From contig NZ_RBEE01000043.1 of assembly GCF_003725795.1 (NCBI RefSeq), positions 1-64,000 on the forward strand: DNA of 64,000 nucleotides. The letters run 5' to 3'. The DNA is from Pedobacter jejuensis. GTDB taxonomy: Bacteria; Bacteroidota; Bacteroidia; Sphingobacteriales; Sphingobacteriaceae. The notes under the pieces were generated by a model, which ran no database searches, was not told the origin of the DNA, and saw nothing but the letters and a program-made list of their open reading frames with translations. Every line of letters starts with the position of its first letter. Position 1 is the first letter of the stretch. The position numbers and the translations under genes are program-made. Shown in pieces: positions 18,013 to 28,700 of the stretch.

Positions 18013-18681
18013 TTATATTCCTTGGTTGATATTTCTAATAACAGCAATAATATCTTCTTCTTTTTTCAGGTTGAATTTCGCATCACTTGCAGCAGTCGAA
18101 GTAACACCTAGTGCTATTAATGCATTTGCTACAGATTTCTTATCTAGCTTAATTTCCTGAAAATTTTGATCTTTGTTGAGGTAGTACTTAGTTGTCAAAG
18201 TGAAACGCTTTTCTGTTACTTCATTATATCCTTTAGATTCCATCACCGTTTTTTTACTATGCTTTAATACAGTGATGGTTCCTTGTTCAAGAACTTCATA
18301 AAGGCCACTTTCGTTATTCACATTAATGGTTTTATAGGTACTACCGTTAACGAAAGTTATATGCGAAAGCGGCAGGTTTAGCACCATTTCTGTTTGGTCT
18401 TGACCCTCAAATATTACACTTTCATCCACTAAATTCAGTTTTACATTTATAGCATTAAAAACTTTGCCATTCTGAAGCGTCAAATCGGCCTTTTTCCAAC
18501 CGTCGAAAGCATATGCATTACCTTTAACATAATCATATCTCGGTGTTTTCACTAATGTTCCAGGAGGCAAGGGCAAGGGGGGGAATGCTTGATTGTTAAG
18601 CATCCTAAACTCACCTTGGGTCTGAGCTGAAGAGAAATAAAATGTTAGCATAAAAGCAAGAAACAAATAATAGCATTTCAT
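18013..18681 (-). CDS. Secreted protein of unknown function
   Basis: This 222-residue protein has a signal peptide (hydrophobic FLAFMLTFYF, cleavage near SSA-Q at residue 20) and a mature part rich in beta-type alternation. A proline run (PPLPLPPGT) lies just after the signal. I do not recognise the family. It follows SusD pair 3, but the hairpin at 18711-18742 separates them, so it probably has its own transcript. It is the only non-Sus gene placed between pairs; whether it works with them is unknown. Confidence 0.75.
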   Translation of the reverse strand: MKCYYLFLAFMLTFYFSSAQTQGEFRMLNNQAFPPLPLPPGTLVKTPRYDYVKGNAYAFDGWKKADLTLQNGKVFNAINVKLNLVDESVIFEGQDQTEMVLNLPLSHITFVNGSTYKTINVNNESGLYEVLEQGTITVLKHSKKTVMESKGYNEVTEKRFTLTTKYYLNKDQNFQEIKLDKKSVANALIALGVTSTAASDAKFNLKKEEDIIAVIRNINQGI

Positions 18682-18710
18682 AAGACTAGTTTAAAATTAT
18701 TACCTAAAAT

Positions 18711-18742
18711 AACAAAATCCCGATAGAAACCGGGATTTTGTT
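18711..18742. terminator. Terminator downstream of SusD pair 3
   Basis: AACAAAATCCCG (18711-18722) and CGGGATTTTGTT (18731-18742) form a perfect 12-pair stem with an 8-base loop. It lies 7 bases past the stop codon of SusD pair 3 on the minus strand. Confidence 0.85.
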
Positions 18743-18749
18743 TAGATTT

Positions 18750-20159
18750 TTAGTAACCAGGATTTTGCTGTATTGCTGGATTAGCAAAAAGCTCATCTTG
18801 TGGCAGTGGTAGAATATAATTTCTTGCATTGGTAGCAAGTGTTTTAGGTATTGCTGCTCCTGAAGTAATGTCATTATCATTTCTTACAACTGGCAAACCT
18901 CTTCTTCTTAAATCAAAAAAGCGATGTCCTTCAAATGCCAATTCCTTAAATCTCTCTAACAATATGCCATCAATAAGCGCTGCTTTAGCAGCGAAAACTT
19001 CATTAACATAACCTGTAATTCTCGCTGCACGCACTGCATTAAGTGCAGTTGCAGCACCTCCTAAGTCATTTAGTTCGGCATTTGCTTCAGCTAAAATCAA
19101 ATACATTTCAGAAACACGAAAAACTTTAATGTTATTGAAACGATTTGTGGCATCCTGACCTGGGTACTTATTAACTTTCCATCTTTCTCTTGATGATGGT
19201 ACAGCTGCGTCATTTAAGATAAAGGCGTTATAACGCACATCTGTAACTGTATTATAAGTATCAATAAGCTTATAAGACGGAGAGAAAAATACATCAGTAT
19301 TATCATCTGTCCAAAGTGTTCTTACTGAGCCTGTGTTAGAATTTCTTCTCAACTGGAAATATGTTTCAGAGGTATTTGAGTCTCTCCAAATATTAGCATA
19401 AGCTGCTCCTGTAGCCAATGTACCTTTTAAAGCAATAGCCTGGCTGGCATACAATTTTGCATTTGCCCAATCCTTTGCATACAATGCTGCCCTAGCCCTC
19501 ATCGCTGAAATTGCTGGCTTAGTTATACGAAAAATATCTGTAAAAGTACTTGGCATTAATGCATCTGCTTCAGCGAAATCAGCATTTATTTGGGTCATAA
19601 CCTGTCCGAAAGTACTTCTTTGAGGTTTACCCAATATATCTGACTGCAACATAATTACTACACCTAAAGAATTGTTTTCATAAGTTGGAGCAAACCATCT
19701 TAGCAATTCGGCATGTGCAAACGCTCTGATTGCCAGCAATTCAGCTTTTAATCGAGGTTTGGCAGCAGCCTGTGTAGTATTGGAAACGGCTACAGCATCG
19801 TAAGCTGCCAATGCTCTGTTCACACGATCGATAACATTATATAAATTTGCCCATGCTGCCTGAGCGTCTCCTGCTCCAGCGTCAAAAGCCCATTTATGAG
19901 GTAAACCATAATTTCTGGCATTATTGTCGATTGCCCACCGGGCCTCATCTGCCATAATGGTATTAACAAAAAGCGACTGTGTATAAGCAATATTTGAATA
20001 TGCGCCAACTACAGCACGGTCAAGGTCATCATACTTGGTAATTGCCGTTTCGTTCGAAATAGTATCCGTAGGCGACAAGTCTATATTTTTCTCGCATGAA
20101 GCAAAGAGCATACTTGAAACAAGCATTACTCCTAGCATTTTATTTATTTTATTAATCAT
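18750..20159 (-). CDS. SusD/RagB-like outer-membrane lipoprotein (pair 3)
   Basis: This 469-residue lipoprotein is the shortest of the SusD set. Its signal ends in LFASC (Cys22) and the mature part opens EKNIDLSPTDTISNETA. SusD repeats are visible: LLAIRAFAHAELLRWFAPTY near 145 and ERFKELAFEGHRFFDLRRRG near 405. It starts 12 bases after the stop of SusC pair 3. If that SusC is poorly translated because of its ATA start (20172-23222), this downstream partner could also be under-produced. Confidence 0.92.
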   Translation of the reverse strand: MINKINKMLGVMLVSSMLFASCEKNIDLSPTDTISNETAITKYDDLDRAVVGAYSNIAYTQSLFVNTIMADEARWAIDNNARNYGLPHKWAFDAGAGDAQAAWANLYNVIDRVNRALAAYDAVAVSNTTQAAAKPRLKAELLAIRAFAHAELLRWFAPTYENNSLGVVIMLQSDILGKPQRSTFGQVMTQINADFAEADALMPSTFTDIFRITKPAISAMRARAALYAKDWANAKLYASQAIALKGTLATGAAYANIWRDSNTSETYFQLRRNSNTGSVRTLWTDDNTDVFFSPSYKLIDTYNTVTDVRYNAFILNDAAVPSSRERWKVNKYPGQDATNRFNNIKVFRVSEMYLILAEANAELNDLGGAATALNAVRAARITGYVNEVFAAKAALIDGILLERFKELAFEGHRFFDLRRRGLPVVRNDNDITSGAAIPKTLATNARNYILPLPQDELFANPAIQQNPGY

Positions 20160-20171
20160 TTTCTTTAATTC

Positions 20172-23100
20172 TTAAAATTTAACTTCTACACCAAATGAAA
20201 AATTACGGGGGGCTGGATATTTGAATTGTGCAATATTATTGCTGTTTTCCGGATCAAATCCACTCCACTTAGTCCAAGTTGCCAAGTTCTGACCCATCCC
20301 ATAGATTCTAATTCCGTTCACATATTTTAGTTTTTGAATAATTTTCGTCGGGAAGTTATAGCTCAAAGTTAAGTTTCTCCAGCGGATATATGAAGCATCC
20401 TCGATATCGAATGAACTAAATTGCCTTTGAGATCCTAGCCTTGCAATGTTTGTGATTTGTCCCGGAGTTGACCAAGCATCAGCCATTCTTCGTTGTTGAT
20501 TATAGGCTGAAAAGTTACTCGTGCTTGATAAGAAAAACGATTCATTATTAAACATTGAAAACCCTTGAAAGTATGCGAACAAAGTGCTGAGGGAAAATCC
20601 TTTATAAGAAAGAGTTGTTCCAAAACCACCTGAAGTAGGAGCATTATAAGTTCCAAACTGAGCAACACTTTGAGCTCCAGAATTGTATACGTTTGTGGTT
20701 GTACCGTTAATTTCTTTAGTATTCGGATCTACATTATAGTATAAAGGGTCTCCATTCGCAGGATCAACCCCTGCATAGTAAGGGATATAGTGACTTCCAA
20801 CTGGCAAGCCAACCCTAACTATTGATGTTCCCAAAGGATATTCAGTAGCTTGTCCTAAGTTTGTGATTTCATTTTTGTTGTAAGCAATGTTTGCATTGAT
20901 GTTCCATACCAAATCAGTATTAGAAATTACGTCAACACCTAAACTTGCTTCGATACCTCTATTTCTTAGGCTTCCTGCGTTGATAGCTAAACCAGCAAAC
21001 CCTGAAGTGAATGATAATTTTTGATCTAAGAATAGATTTTTTGTGATACTATTATAAACCTCAACTGATGCTTTTAAGCGGTTCTTCCATCCGGAAAAAT
21101 CTACACCAATATTCGCTACGTTAGTATATTCCCAATCATAGTCTGGATTACCTGGCGAGGCTGGGGCTATACCAGCAACACCTGCATAAGATACGTTGCC
21201 ATAAGTTGGCAAATAACCAAAATTACTTTGATTTTGCGCTGTTGCAGACTGACCATAACTTAAACGTAAATTCAATGCATTGACAAATTCACTTGATTTT
21301 AAGAAGTTTTCTTCCTTAACGTTCCAATTGGCACCAAAAGAGTAGAATCCTTGCCAACGATTCTTTTTAGGAAGCTTCGATGAACCGTCTACACGATAGG
21401 TTGCTTGAACAGTATATTTGTTATCATAAGTATAGTTAACTAAACCTATGTAAGATGTGAAACCATATTCTGTCTTACTACCACCAACAGTCGGAATCAG
21501 ACCATTTGTGTTTGTTCCAGGCGTGATACCCGCCGGCGTATTTAATAGCTTAGGGTTGATACCAAAACCTGTGAAGTTAAACGTATTATTTCTGTTTCTA
21601 ACAGCTTCAATTAAAGCATTAGCATTAAGTTGGTTTTTACCCCATGATCTTGCATAAGTTAATCCTGATGTCGAAGTCAGGTTTAAAATTCTTGTCACAA
21701 AATCTGCATAAGAACCTTGGTTACCGCTTTGTACACTTACACCAGCATTCGAACCCGGAAAAATACTTCTCTCTTGTACTGTCTGACGATAATCAACACC
21801 TAAATTGGTCGTAAGTTTTAAACCGTCGATAATTTCAAAAGCCGCATTGGCAACAATAGTAGTTTTTATTTGATCTGTTTTTGACGTAGAATTATATAGC
21901 CTGTCCAATGCATTTGAACCTAATCTACTATCGAGCAAGGTACCATACTGAGTAGTAAAAGGATTGAATGGGCTAAATCCGTTCGTTGTATTATTTGTAG
22001 TGATTACTCGTCCATCTGGTCCATAAGGATTTTCCCATGGGGTAGCTAAATAAACAGCTGCGAATGGATTTGCAAGGGCTACAGCGGCTTCTGATTCAAT
22101 AAAGTTTGACTTAGACCAACCCAAACCACTTTGTAAACCTAAGGTTAACCTACCAGAAGTATGATCTAAATTCGTGCGAAAGGTATAACGATCTAAATTT
22201 GATCTTAAAGCAATACCTTCGTGTGAGTAATAATTGAAACTAGTGAAAAAACGAGTTTGGTCATTACCTCCAGATGCTGTTACTTCATGTGTTTGGAACT
22301 TGCCATCTCTAAAAAAAATGTCAGACCAGTCCGTATTAATTTTGCTAATTGAATCTCTAAGCGCAGCTCGAACCGTAGGATTGTATGGTGAGGTGGTATT
22401 ATTTGGTGATAGTGTCCAACCTGTTCCAGCCCTGCCTCTTTCCTGCAAAGCTAACAATTCACTGGTATTCATCATATCAAACTTATCTTGAGTTCTTACA
22501 TCGACACCTCCTTGAACGTTGTAAGTCACTCTAAGCTTTCCTGAAGCACCTCGTTTAGTCTTAATAACTACAACTCCATTGCCACCTCTAGATCCATAAA
22601 GTGCAGTACCTGAGGCATCCTTTAGTATAGTAATCGATGCAAAGTCGTTTGGATTGATAGTAGAAAATGTAGCTTCATCAATTGCAATACCATCCATTAT
22701 ATATAGCGGAGTAACACCTCCCTGAATGGAGTTTGCACCACGAATACGGATACCTGCATTAGAACCAGGTTGGCCAGTTCCTGATAAAACAGTAACACCG
22801 GCAGCCTGACCTTGTAAACGCGAAGTGAACGATGGCTGTGGTATATTTTCGATTTGCTCTGCTGAAACAACCGTAGAAGCCGAAACACTACGAGCTTTTG
22901 AAGTCTGAGAGTAACCTGTTACAACAATCTCGGATAACGATTGTGCATTGGAAATCAAAGATACAGTAGCATTAGTTGAAGATTCGATACCGATATCTTG
23001 AGCTACATAACCCAAAAATGAGATCGTAAGTGTTTTAGCTGATGCTGGTACTCTTAAAGTGAAATTTCCATTGGTATTAGTTTGTGTTCCAATAGTGGTG

Positions 23101-23222
23101 TTTCCTTTCACTCTAACAGAGGCCCCAGGTATTGGCAGACCATCTTCTTTAGAAGTAACAGTACCTGTAATAGTTCGGTCTTGAGCCATTGCATTAAAAG
23201 CAATGAACATCAACACGAACAA
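20172..23222 (-). CDS. SusC/RagA-type TonB-linked outer-membrane transporter (pair 3), abnormal start codon
   Basis: This is a transporter of about 1016-1023 residues. It has a carboxypeptidase-regulatory-like domain, plug start EIVVTGYSQTSKARS, plug motif PLYIMDGIAI, VLKDASGTALYGSRGGNGVV, and a barrel ending in Phe. The sister genes start ATG-AAA-AAA, but here the same position (23243-23241) reads ATA, giving IKKLLQSLFVLMF in frame. The coordinates use the first conventional alternative, TTG at 23222, which removes the charged end of the signal peptide; GTG at 23216 and ATG at 23207 are later still. Either ATA initiation occurs or secretion is weakened. Mature domains look intact. Confidence 0.85.
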   Translation of the reverse strand: MFVLMFIAFNAMAQDRTITGTVTSKEDGLPIPGASVRVKGNTTIGTQTNTNGNFTLRVPASAKTLTISFLGYVAQDIGIESSTNATVSLISNAQSLSEIVVTGYSQTSKARSVSASTVVSAEQIENIPQPSFTSRLQGQAAGVTVLSGTGQPGSNAGIRIRGANSIQGGVTPLYIMDGIAIDEATFSTINPNDFASITILKDASGTALYGSRGGNGVVVIKTKRGASGKLRVTYNVQGGVDVRTQDKFDMMNTSELLALQERGRAGTGWTLSPNNTTSPYNPTVRAALRDSISKINTDWSDIFFRDGKFQTHEVTASGGNDQTRFFTSFNYYSHEGIALRSNLDRYTFRTNLDHTSGRLTLGLQSGLGWSKSNFIESEAAVALANPFAAVYLATPWENPYGPDGRVITTNNTTNGFSPFNPFTTQYGTLLDSRLGSNALDRLYNSTSKTDQIKTTIVANAAFEIIDGLKLTTNLGVDYRQTVQERSIFPGSNAGVSVQSGNQGSYADFVTRILNLTSTSGLTYARSWGKNQLNANALIEAVRNRNNTFNFTGFGINPKLLNTPAGITPGTNTNGLIPTVGGSKTEYGFTSYIGLVNYTYDNKYTVQATYRVDGSSKLPKKNRWQGFYSFGANWNVKEENFLKSSEFVNALNLRLSYGQSATAQNQSNFGYLPTYGNVSYAGVAGIAPASPGNPDYDWEYTNVANIGVDFSGWKNRLKASVEVYNSITKNLFLDQKLSFTSGFAGLAINAGSLRNRGIEASLGVDVISNTDLVWNINANIAYNKNEITNLGQATEYPLGTSIVRVGLPVGSHYIPYYAGVDPANGDPLYYNVDPNTKEINGTTTNVYNSGAQSVAQFGTYNAPTSGGFGTTLSYKGFSLSTLFAYFQGFSMFNNESFFLSSTSNFSAYNQQRRMADAWSTPGQITNIARLGSQRQFSSFDIEDASYIRWRNLTLSYNFPTKIIQKLKYVNGIRIYGMGQNLATWTKWSGFDPENSNNIAQFKYPAPRNFSFGVEVKF

Positions 23223-23279
23223 ACTTTGTAAAAGTTTTTTTATGAAATTTAAGTTAGGGATGAATGATTTATTAATCCT

Positions 23280-23311
23280 CTAATATAAATTTATGACGAC
23301 TTAATTTAACA
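23280..23311 (-). promoter_or_regulatory. Degenerate promoter of SusC pair 3
   Basis: TATATTAG (23287-23280, minus strand) matches the -7 element used by the sister genes. At the usual 20-base spacing the -33 position reads TGTT instead of TTTG. The remaining bases up to the hairpin at 23438 show nothing else. Confidence 0.35.
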
Positions 23312-23437
23312 TATATTAACATTCCTAAATAATATTTTGACAAAAAGAAGACAAACAATTTCAAATATTCATTATTTCCTCATTTTTTCTAATCTGGTTC
23401 TAATCTAGCTGAACATTCCATAGCATTACGTTAAACA

Positions 23438-23470
23438 AAAAGCCAAGCAACATGGGGTTGCTTGGCTTTT
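23438..23470. terminator. Hairpin in the spacer between pairs 3 and 4
   Basis: AAAAGCCAAGCAA (23438-23450) and TTGCTTGGCTTTT (23458-23470) form a perfect 13-pair stem with a 7-base loop. It works as an intrinsic terminator in either direction. It lies outside the second hairpin at 23536-23568, giving two in series. Confidence 0.75.
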
Positions 23471-23535
23471 AGTATTATAATAATATCTAATCAACCAGAA
23501 TGGTTGCTACGGTAGATGAATTAAATTTAAAAAAT

Positions 23536-23568
23536 AATAGCCTGATAATATTAGATTACCAGGCTATT
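23536..23568. terminator. Terminator of the pair 4 unit
   Basis: AATAGCCTGATAAT (23536-23549) and ATTACCAGGCTATT (23555-23568) pair with one mismatch around a 5-base loop. It lies just downstream of the lipoprotein gene that ends at 23596 on the minus strand. Confidence 0.75.
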
Positions 23569-23595
23569 TTGAATTTTGTACTATTAATATTCTTT

Positions 23596-24138
23596 TTATT
23601 GTGCTGCTACAGCTACGATAATCGTTCCAAAATTACCACTAATTGTACCTACCGAAGTACTTCTTATTGACAAAGGTATGGCATATGTTTGTCCAGCAAC
23701 GTAATTATTTGTGTTGATTGGAATTGTAATATCAACACCATTTTGACCCGAAGGAATCACGACGCTTGAAGGCAATACATACCATGCAGAAGGCAATAGC
23801 GTATAAGTTCTGCTTGCCTGAGTATTATGTAATGTTAAAGCAGCTGCGTCTACACCTAATCCAACGGTAACATCAGAAGGTGCCGGTTTACCTGTACCAA
23901 CGTAATTAATTCTAATCTTCAATTGCGAAGCCGTTCCTTTAGGCAAAGTTAGCTGATAACGAGCCAACCTAACACTTGCCGTTAATGATCCTGACGCAAT
24001 AAAATCAGGATTATCAAACTCAATTATTGCGCCTGCACCATTCGGCGCATCGGGGCCTATTAGCTCCTTTGATTTCAGGCAAGAACTTAGCGTTACTACC
24101 ATGAACAATATTGCTATATTTTGAAATATTCTTTTCAT
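23596..24138 (-). CDS. DUF1735-like surface lipoprotein (pair 4 unit)
   Basis: This 180-residue lipoprotein (signal ends VTLSSC, Cys20) has a single beta-sandwich-like domain. The stretch DVTVGLGVDAAALTLHN, then YTLLPSAWYVLPSSVVIPSG, then YAIPLSIRS, follows the pattern of DUF1735 (BT_3987-like N-terminal) domains. In larger proteins this domain precedes glycan-binding or hydrolase modules; here it stands alone. It is the third gene after SusC-SusD pair 4 (34 bases after SusD), so it is probably an accessory surface component. The family call is from pattern only. Confidence 0.75.
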   Translation of the reverse strand: MKRIFQNIAILFMVVTLSSCLKSKELIGPDAPNGAGAIIEFDNPDFIASGSLTASVRLARYQLTLPKGTASQLKIRINYVGTGKPAPSDVTVGLGVDAAALTLHNTQASRTYTLLPSAWYVLPSSVVIPSGQNGVDITIPINTNNYVAGQTYAIPLSIRSTSVGTISGNFGTIIVAVAAQ

Positions 24139-24172
24139 TTCCTTAATATTTTATTTTTAATTATAACCGCTT

Positions 24173-25750
24173 TTATCTAGCCCAAAATATTTTAGTACTG
24201 TATTTATTAACATCCTTTGGAACATTTGCCGGATTATAAGTAAATTCTGTACTAGGATATAATAAGCGTGTTGGTAATTTATCCGAAGCAGTTGACTCGC
24301 CAGCAATAGATACAATAGTTTGTGCTGGAGTAGCTGCACTAATATCAGGATTACTAACAGGATATCCTGTACGTCTGAATTCATTCCAGGCCTCATCACC
24401 AAATAACATATTCAAAGCAATGTATTTTTGCGTAATGATAGATTCAAGCTGTTGAGTTGCACCAACTGCTAAATTATAATTTGCACGGTAATTTGTTGAG
24501 TTTGCCGCTTGATAAGCAGTCGCATCAGCAACAGGATCTTTACCTGTAGCAATAGCTCCAGTATTTGTTTTATACATAAATCTGAATGCAGACTGGATTC
24601 CTAAATTGTAATTGGTTTGCGCAGAACCTGTTACAATGATACCTTTTAAAATACCTTCTGCCTGTAAAAAATAACTATCTGCAGCTAGAAATAATGGTTG
24701 AGGAGCATCAGGACCTTTAAAGATTCCCTGAGACTCAAATGTTGTTGCATTTGTTCCTCTAAACCATGAGTTTGGAGTTGCACCACGACCTGCTGTAGCC
24801 AATTGATTGCCTAATTGGTTTGTTGCAGTGGTTATACCATTTTTATAAGTAACATTTGCTCTTGCAGGATCGGTTAATTTAGTTCCGTTGTAAAATCCCA
24901 TAACAAATGGAGTAGGTACGTATTGGGTACTTCCAGCAACAGCCGCATTTGCAAATGTATAAACAAATGAATTCCAGAAAGGGTTTTGTTTTCCACTTAC
25001 CTTAGCGTAACCAGGATTAACCTGAGCATCGTCATCTAAGAAGCCAGCAGCATCAAACGTTGTATTTGAAAATGTTACTTTATTTCCAGCCCTTAAAATT
25101 AATCTCAATTTAAGTGTATTTGCAAATTTTATCCATCTGGTGATTTCCAATGTCGCAGACGAAGTACCAAATATAACATCTGCAGCTTTGAAATTAGTTG
25201 CAGCAGAAGGATTAGCCTTAAAAGCTACAATAGCGGCATCACATAAATCAGCTAGAGATTTATAAATATCAACTGCTTTATCATATTTAGGTGTAACACT
25301 TGATCCACCTTTCAATGCATCCGTATATGGCACATCGCCATACTGATCTACTAATCTCTGAAATGCATAAGCTTTCATAACTTTAGCAGCAGCATTAAAT
25401 TGTGCATATCCAGCTTTACCTTCTGTGTTATCAATAACGTATTGAATATCAGTTGCTATGTCATAAGTATTATTCCATAACCCCTGTTGATCTGTAGAAG
25501 CATAATTATATGAAATTATAGCGCCCCAACCACTCACACCACCGCCGTTAGCTAAATACCCAACAGTCTGAGCGCCGTATAGGTTATAAGCCCATGTTTG
25601 ATTTGCCACCGCAACCATTGCCTGCGGTAGAACCAATTCAGGAGTTCCAGAAATAGCCTGATTTGGGTTTGTGTTAACATCAAGGTATTTCTTGCATGAC
25701 GAGATGGAAATCCCCGCTAGTGCAAAAAACAATATAAATATTTTTTTCAT
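24173..25750 (-). CDS. SusD-like_2-type outer-membrane lipoprotein (pair 4)
   Basis: This 525-residue lipoprotein has signal ISISSC (Cys19) and the opening KKYLDVNTNPNQAISGTPEL. That opening, together with KVMKAYAFQRLVDQYGDVPY near 125, the central RWIKFANTLKLRLILRAGNK and LFGDEAWNEFRRTGYP near 450, is the signature of the SusD-like_2 branch (PF12771), distinct from pairs 1-3. It starts 11 bases after SusC pair 4. It should cap that transporter at the cell surface. The ligand is unknown; this branch is often found with peptide- or glycan-import systems. Confidence 0.93.
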   Translation of the reverse strand: MKKIFILFFALAGISISSCKKYLDVNTNPNQAISGTPELVLPQAMVAVANQTWAYNLYGAQTVGYLANGGGVSGWGAIISYNYASTDQQGLWNNTYDIATDIQYVIDNTEGKAGYAQFNAAAKVMKAYAFQRLVDQYGDVPYTDALKGGSSVTPKYDKAVDIYKSLADLCDAAIVAFKANPSAATNFKAADVIFGTSSATLEITRWIKFANTLKLRLILRAGNKVTFSNTTFDAAGFLDDDAQVNPGYAKVSGKQNPFWNSFVYTFANAAVAGSTQYVPTPFVMGFYNGTKLTDPARANVTYKNGITTATNQLGNQLATAGRGATPNSWFRGTNATTFESQGIFKGPDAPQPLFLAADSYFLQAEGILKGIIVTGSAQTNYNLGIQSAFRFMYKTNTGAIATGKDPVADATAYQAANSTNYRANYNLAVGATQQLESIITQKYIALNMLFGDEAWNEFRRTGYPVSNPDISAATPAQTIVSIAGESTASDKLPTRLLYPSTEFTYNPANVPKDVNKYSTKIFWAR

Positions 25751-25761
25751 GATTTCAATTT

Positions 25762-28700
25762 TTAAAAAGTAAGTGATATTGTAGCACCATAGTATCTTGA
25801 AGGAGGAACCTGTGTTCCATTTAAACCAACCCCATTTCCGCTATTTACCCCTGTATTACTATTGTATTCAGGATCTGTATAAACATTTGTATCAGGTAAG
25901 AATAAAAATAAGTTACGCCCTTGAGCACTAATTCTAGCTGCTTTTACAAATTTAGACTTCATCAGTAAAGATTGTGGCAAGTCGTAAGCTAAAGTAATTT
26001 CTCTAATTTTCCAGAAATTACCTGAAGTGATGTAATTCTCATCAATGTTTGTTCTTGGCCCACCAATTGTCCAGTAACCTGGCCCACCGTCTTTAATGGT
26101 AATGTTAGTATTCTGTACGTAGGTATTTGTTGCTGGATCTAGATAAGATGAGTTAGGAATTACAAAACGTTCCCTATCATAAGCAACAGTATTAATACCA
26201 GCACCACTGAAATCAAGACTATTTGGACCAATACCGTTGTAAACACTGTAACCACCTCTATATTCTGCAATACCAGATAGCGTTAAACCCTTCCAAGTTG
26301 CACTCATCGTTAAACCTAAGATATGCGTAGGAGAAGCATTACCGAATACTGTTAAAGTTGAAGTTCCAGAAGGATATCCAGTTGTACGATCAACAATGAT
26401 TCTACCTTGAGGATCACGGTTGTAACTTCTACCTTGCAAAACAGGGAATGGCTGACCAGCAATACCATAAGAACCCGCGTTGGTAGTATTAGAAAGATTA
26501 ATACTTGGGATTCCAGATAAAAGTTCATCAACCTGATTGTTGTAGTGAGCATAATTGGCACCCACAGTTACTGTAAGCTCTTTTGTTTTTACAGGTACTA
26601 ATGCTAAAGTTGTTTCCAAACCAGTACCACTAGTTTGTCCTGCATTTAGCAAATATTGTGTGTAACCAGAACTATTAGCAACTGAAGCCGTAACCGTTTG
26701 GTTTTTAGTTTTGTTTTTATAATAGGTTACAGTTGCATTAATTCTATCTTTCAAAAATGAGGCATCTAAACCTGTTTCAAATGAATAGGTGAATTCAGGT
26801 GTAATGCTTGGCGAAACTATACTATTTCCGATAGTAAAGCCACCAATTCCATTATATGGAAAGCCAGATCCTTGAGAAAAGGTTGGATCTAAACGATAAG
26901 CGCCTAAAGTAGTAGCTGTACCACCTAAGTTAACCAAGCCTACTTTTGAATAACCTGCTCTTAATTTCAAATAATCCAAAGATTTGATGGTTTTAAGTAT
27001 AGGAAATGCATCAGTTGGTACAAACGATAAGTTCGCTCCAGGATAAAAGAATGATCTGTTTGCCTGTAACAGACGAGAATCCCAATCGTTACGTGCTGTA
27101 GCATTTAAAAATAGGTAGTTCTTGAATGCTACATTTAACACTCCATACACAGCTTGTTGACGTGCAAGATAATTTGACTCATTTGCTGTTGGTGTATTGG
27201 TACTGTTATTTAAATTGAAAAGTCCAGGTTGAACCAATCCACTTACAGAAGCATCAAGTGATTTACTTCTGTCCTGACGAGCATAAGCCGCTAAAACTAA
27301 CTTAAAGTCGAAATCCTTAACTGATTTTTTAAACGCCGCTTGAAACTCATTGGTAATTCTTGCAGTATATAAAGAATTATCCGTAACACCACCAACAATG
27401 TCATTACGCTTGTAAGTACCTGCTGTTTCTGGCAATGCTTTAATATAATCATTAAATTTGTAAACATCAGAGGTAGACTTACCTGATTGATTTCTAGTAT
27501 TGAAACCAACGCGATAAGTTAAATCAACCCATTTAGCTGGAGAATATTTTAAATCAAAACTTGTTGTTAAATAATCGTTTCTTACCTTTTCGCGATTATT
27601 ATCAATACTGAAATAAGGATTGATGTAATAGGCATTTGGGTAACCGCTTGGATCTGCAAATGGGTCATTTTTCCAGTCCTGAAGAGAAGTTATAGGTAAG
27701 TTACCTGGACTCTGTAACATCTGATCATAGAATCCAGTTGAAGTTGTTTGGTCATACCGATTTTGAGCATAACTTACGGCAAAGCTTGTAGATAAATTTT
27801 CTAGTAACTTTCTAGTGCCGTTAACTCTAAAATTCGCTTTATTGAAAAGATCTTTTGGAAGGGTTCCACTAACATCAACATATTGACCTGAGATAAATAG
27901 TGTTCCCTTTTCGTCTCCAGAAGAAAGCGATAAATCTGTTTGGTTAGTTAATCCATTTTCCCAGAAATCATACTTATCATTACCCCATTGGTAAGGATTT
28001 GTTCTAATGGTACCATTTGCTAATGGAAAACCTATCGGTCTTGCTACTCCATCAAAAGCAGGTCCATATTGCTGATTTTCGTAAGGTGTGTAAATTTTTA
28101 AATCGTTATCCGAACCTCCACCAAATCTTTCCTGTAATTGTGGGAAGAAAGCTGTCTGCTCTACAGTTACTGACTGCTGAGCTTTGATTTCCAATTTACC
28201 TACTTTACCTTTTTTTGTAGTGATAATTAAAGCTCCATTCGAAGCATCAGATCCATAAAGAGCTGCACCACTAGCACCATTTAGAGTTGTTATTGACTCT
28301 ACATCTTCTGGATTTAAATTTCCTAAAACGGCATTTGGTACAATAACATTATCTAAAACGATTAATGCTTCGTTATTACCTGTTAATGAGCGTTGACCCC
28401 TCAATACTACACGAAAATTTGGATTTGTACCTCCGCCAGTACCATTAATTTGTAAACCCGCAACTTTTCCTAGCAAACCACTTGCAATATTTGTTGGTTT
28501 TGCTGCGATTAATTGTTCTGCCTGAATGGTTGTGGTTACAGTTCCTTGTGATTTTCTTGAGGATGCCAAACCACCAGCAGTAATAATTACCTCGTTTAAT
28601 GAGGTTGCATCACCCGTTAACGTAACATTTAGATTGCTCGATGAGCCAACCGTCCTACTCAATGGAGTATATCCAACAAAAGAAAACTCTAGAATTGCGT

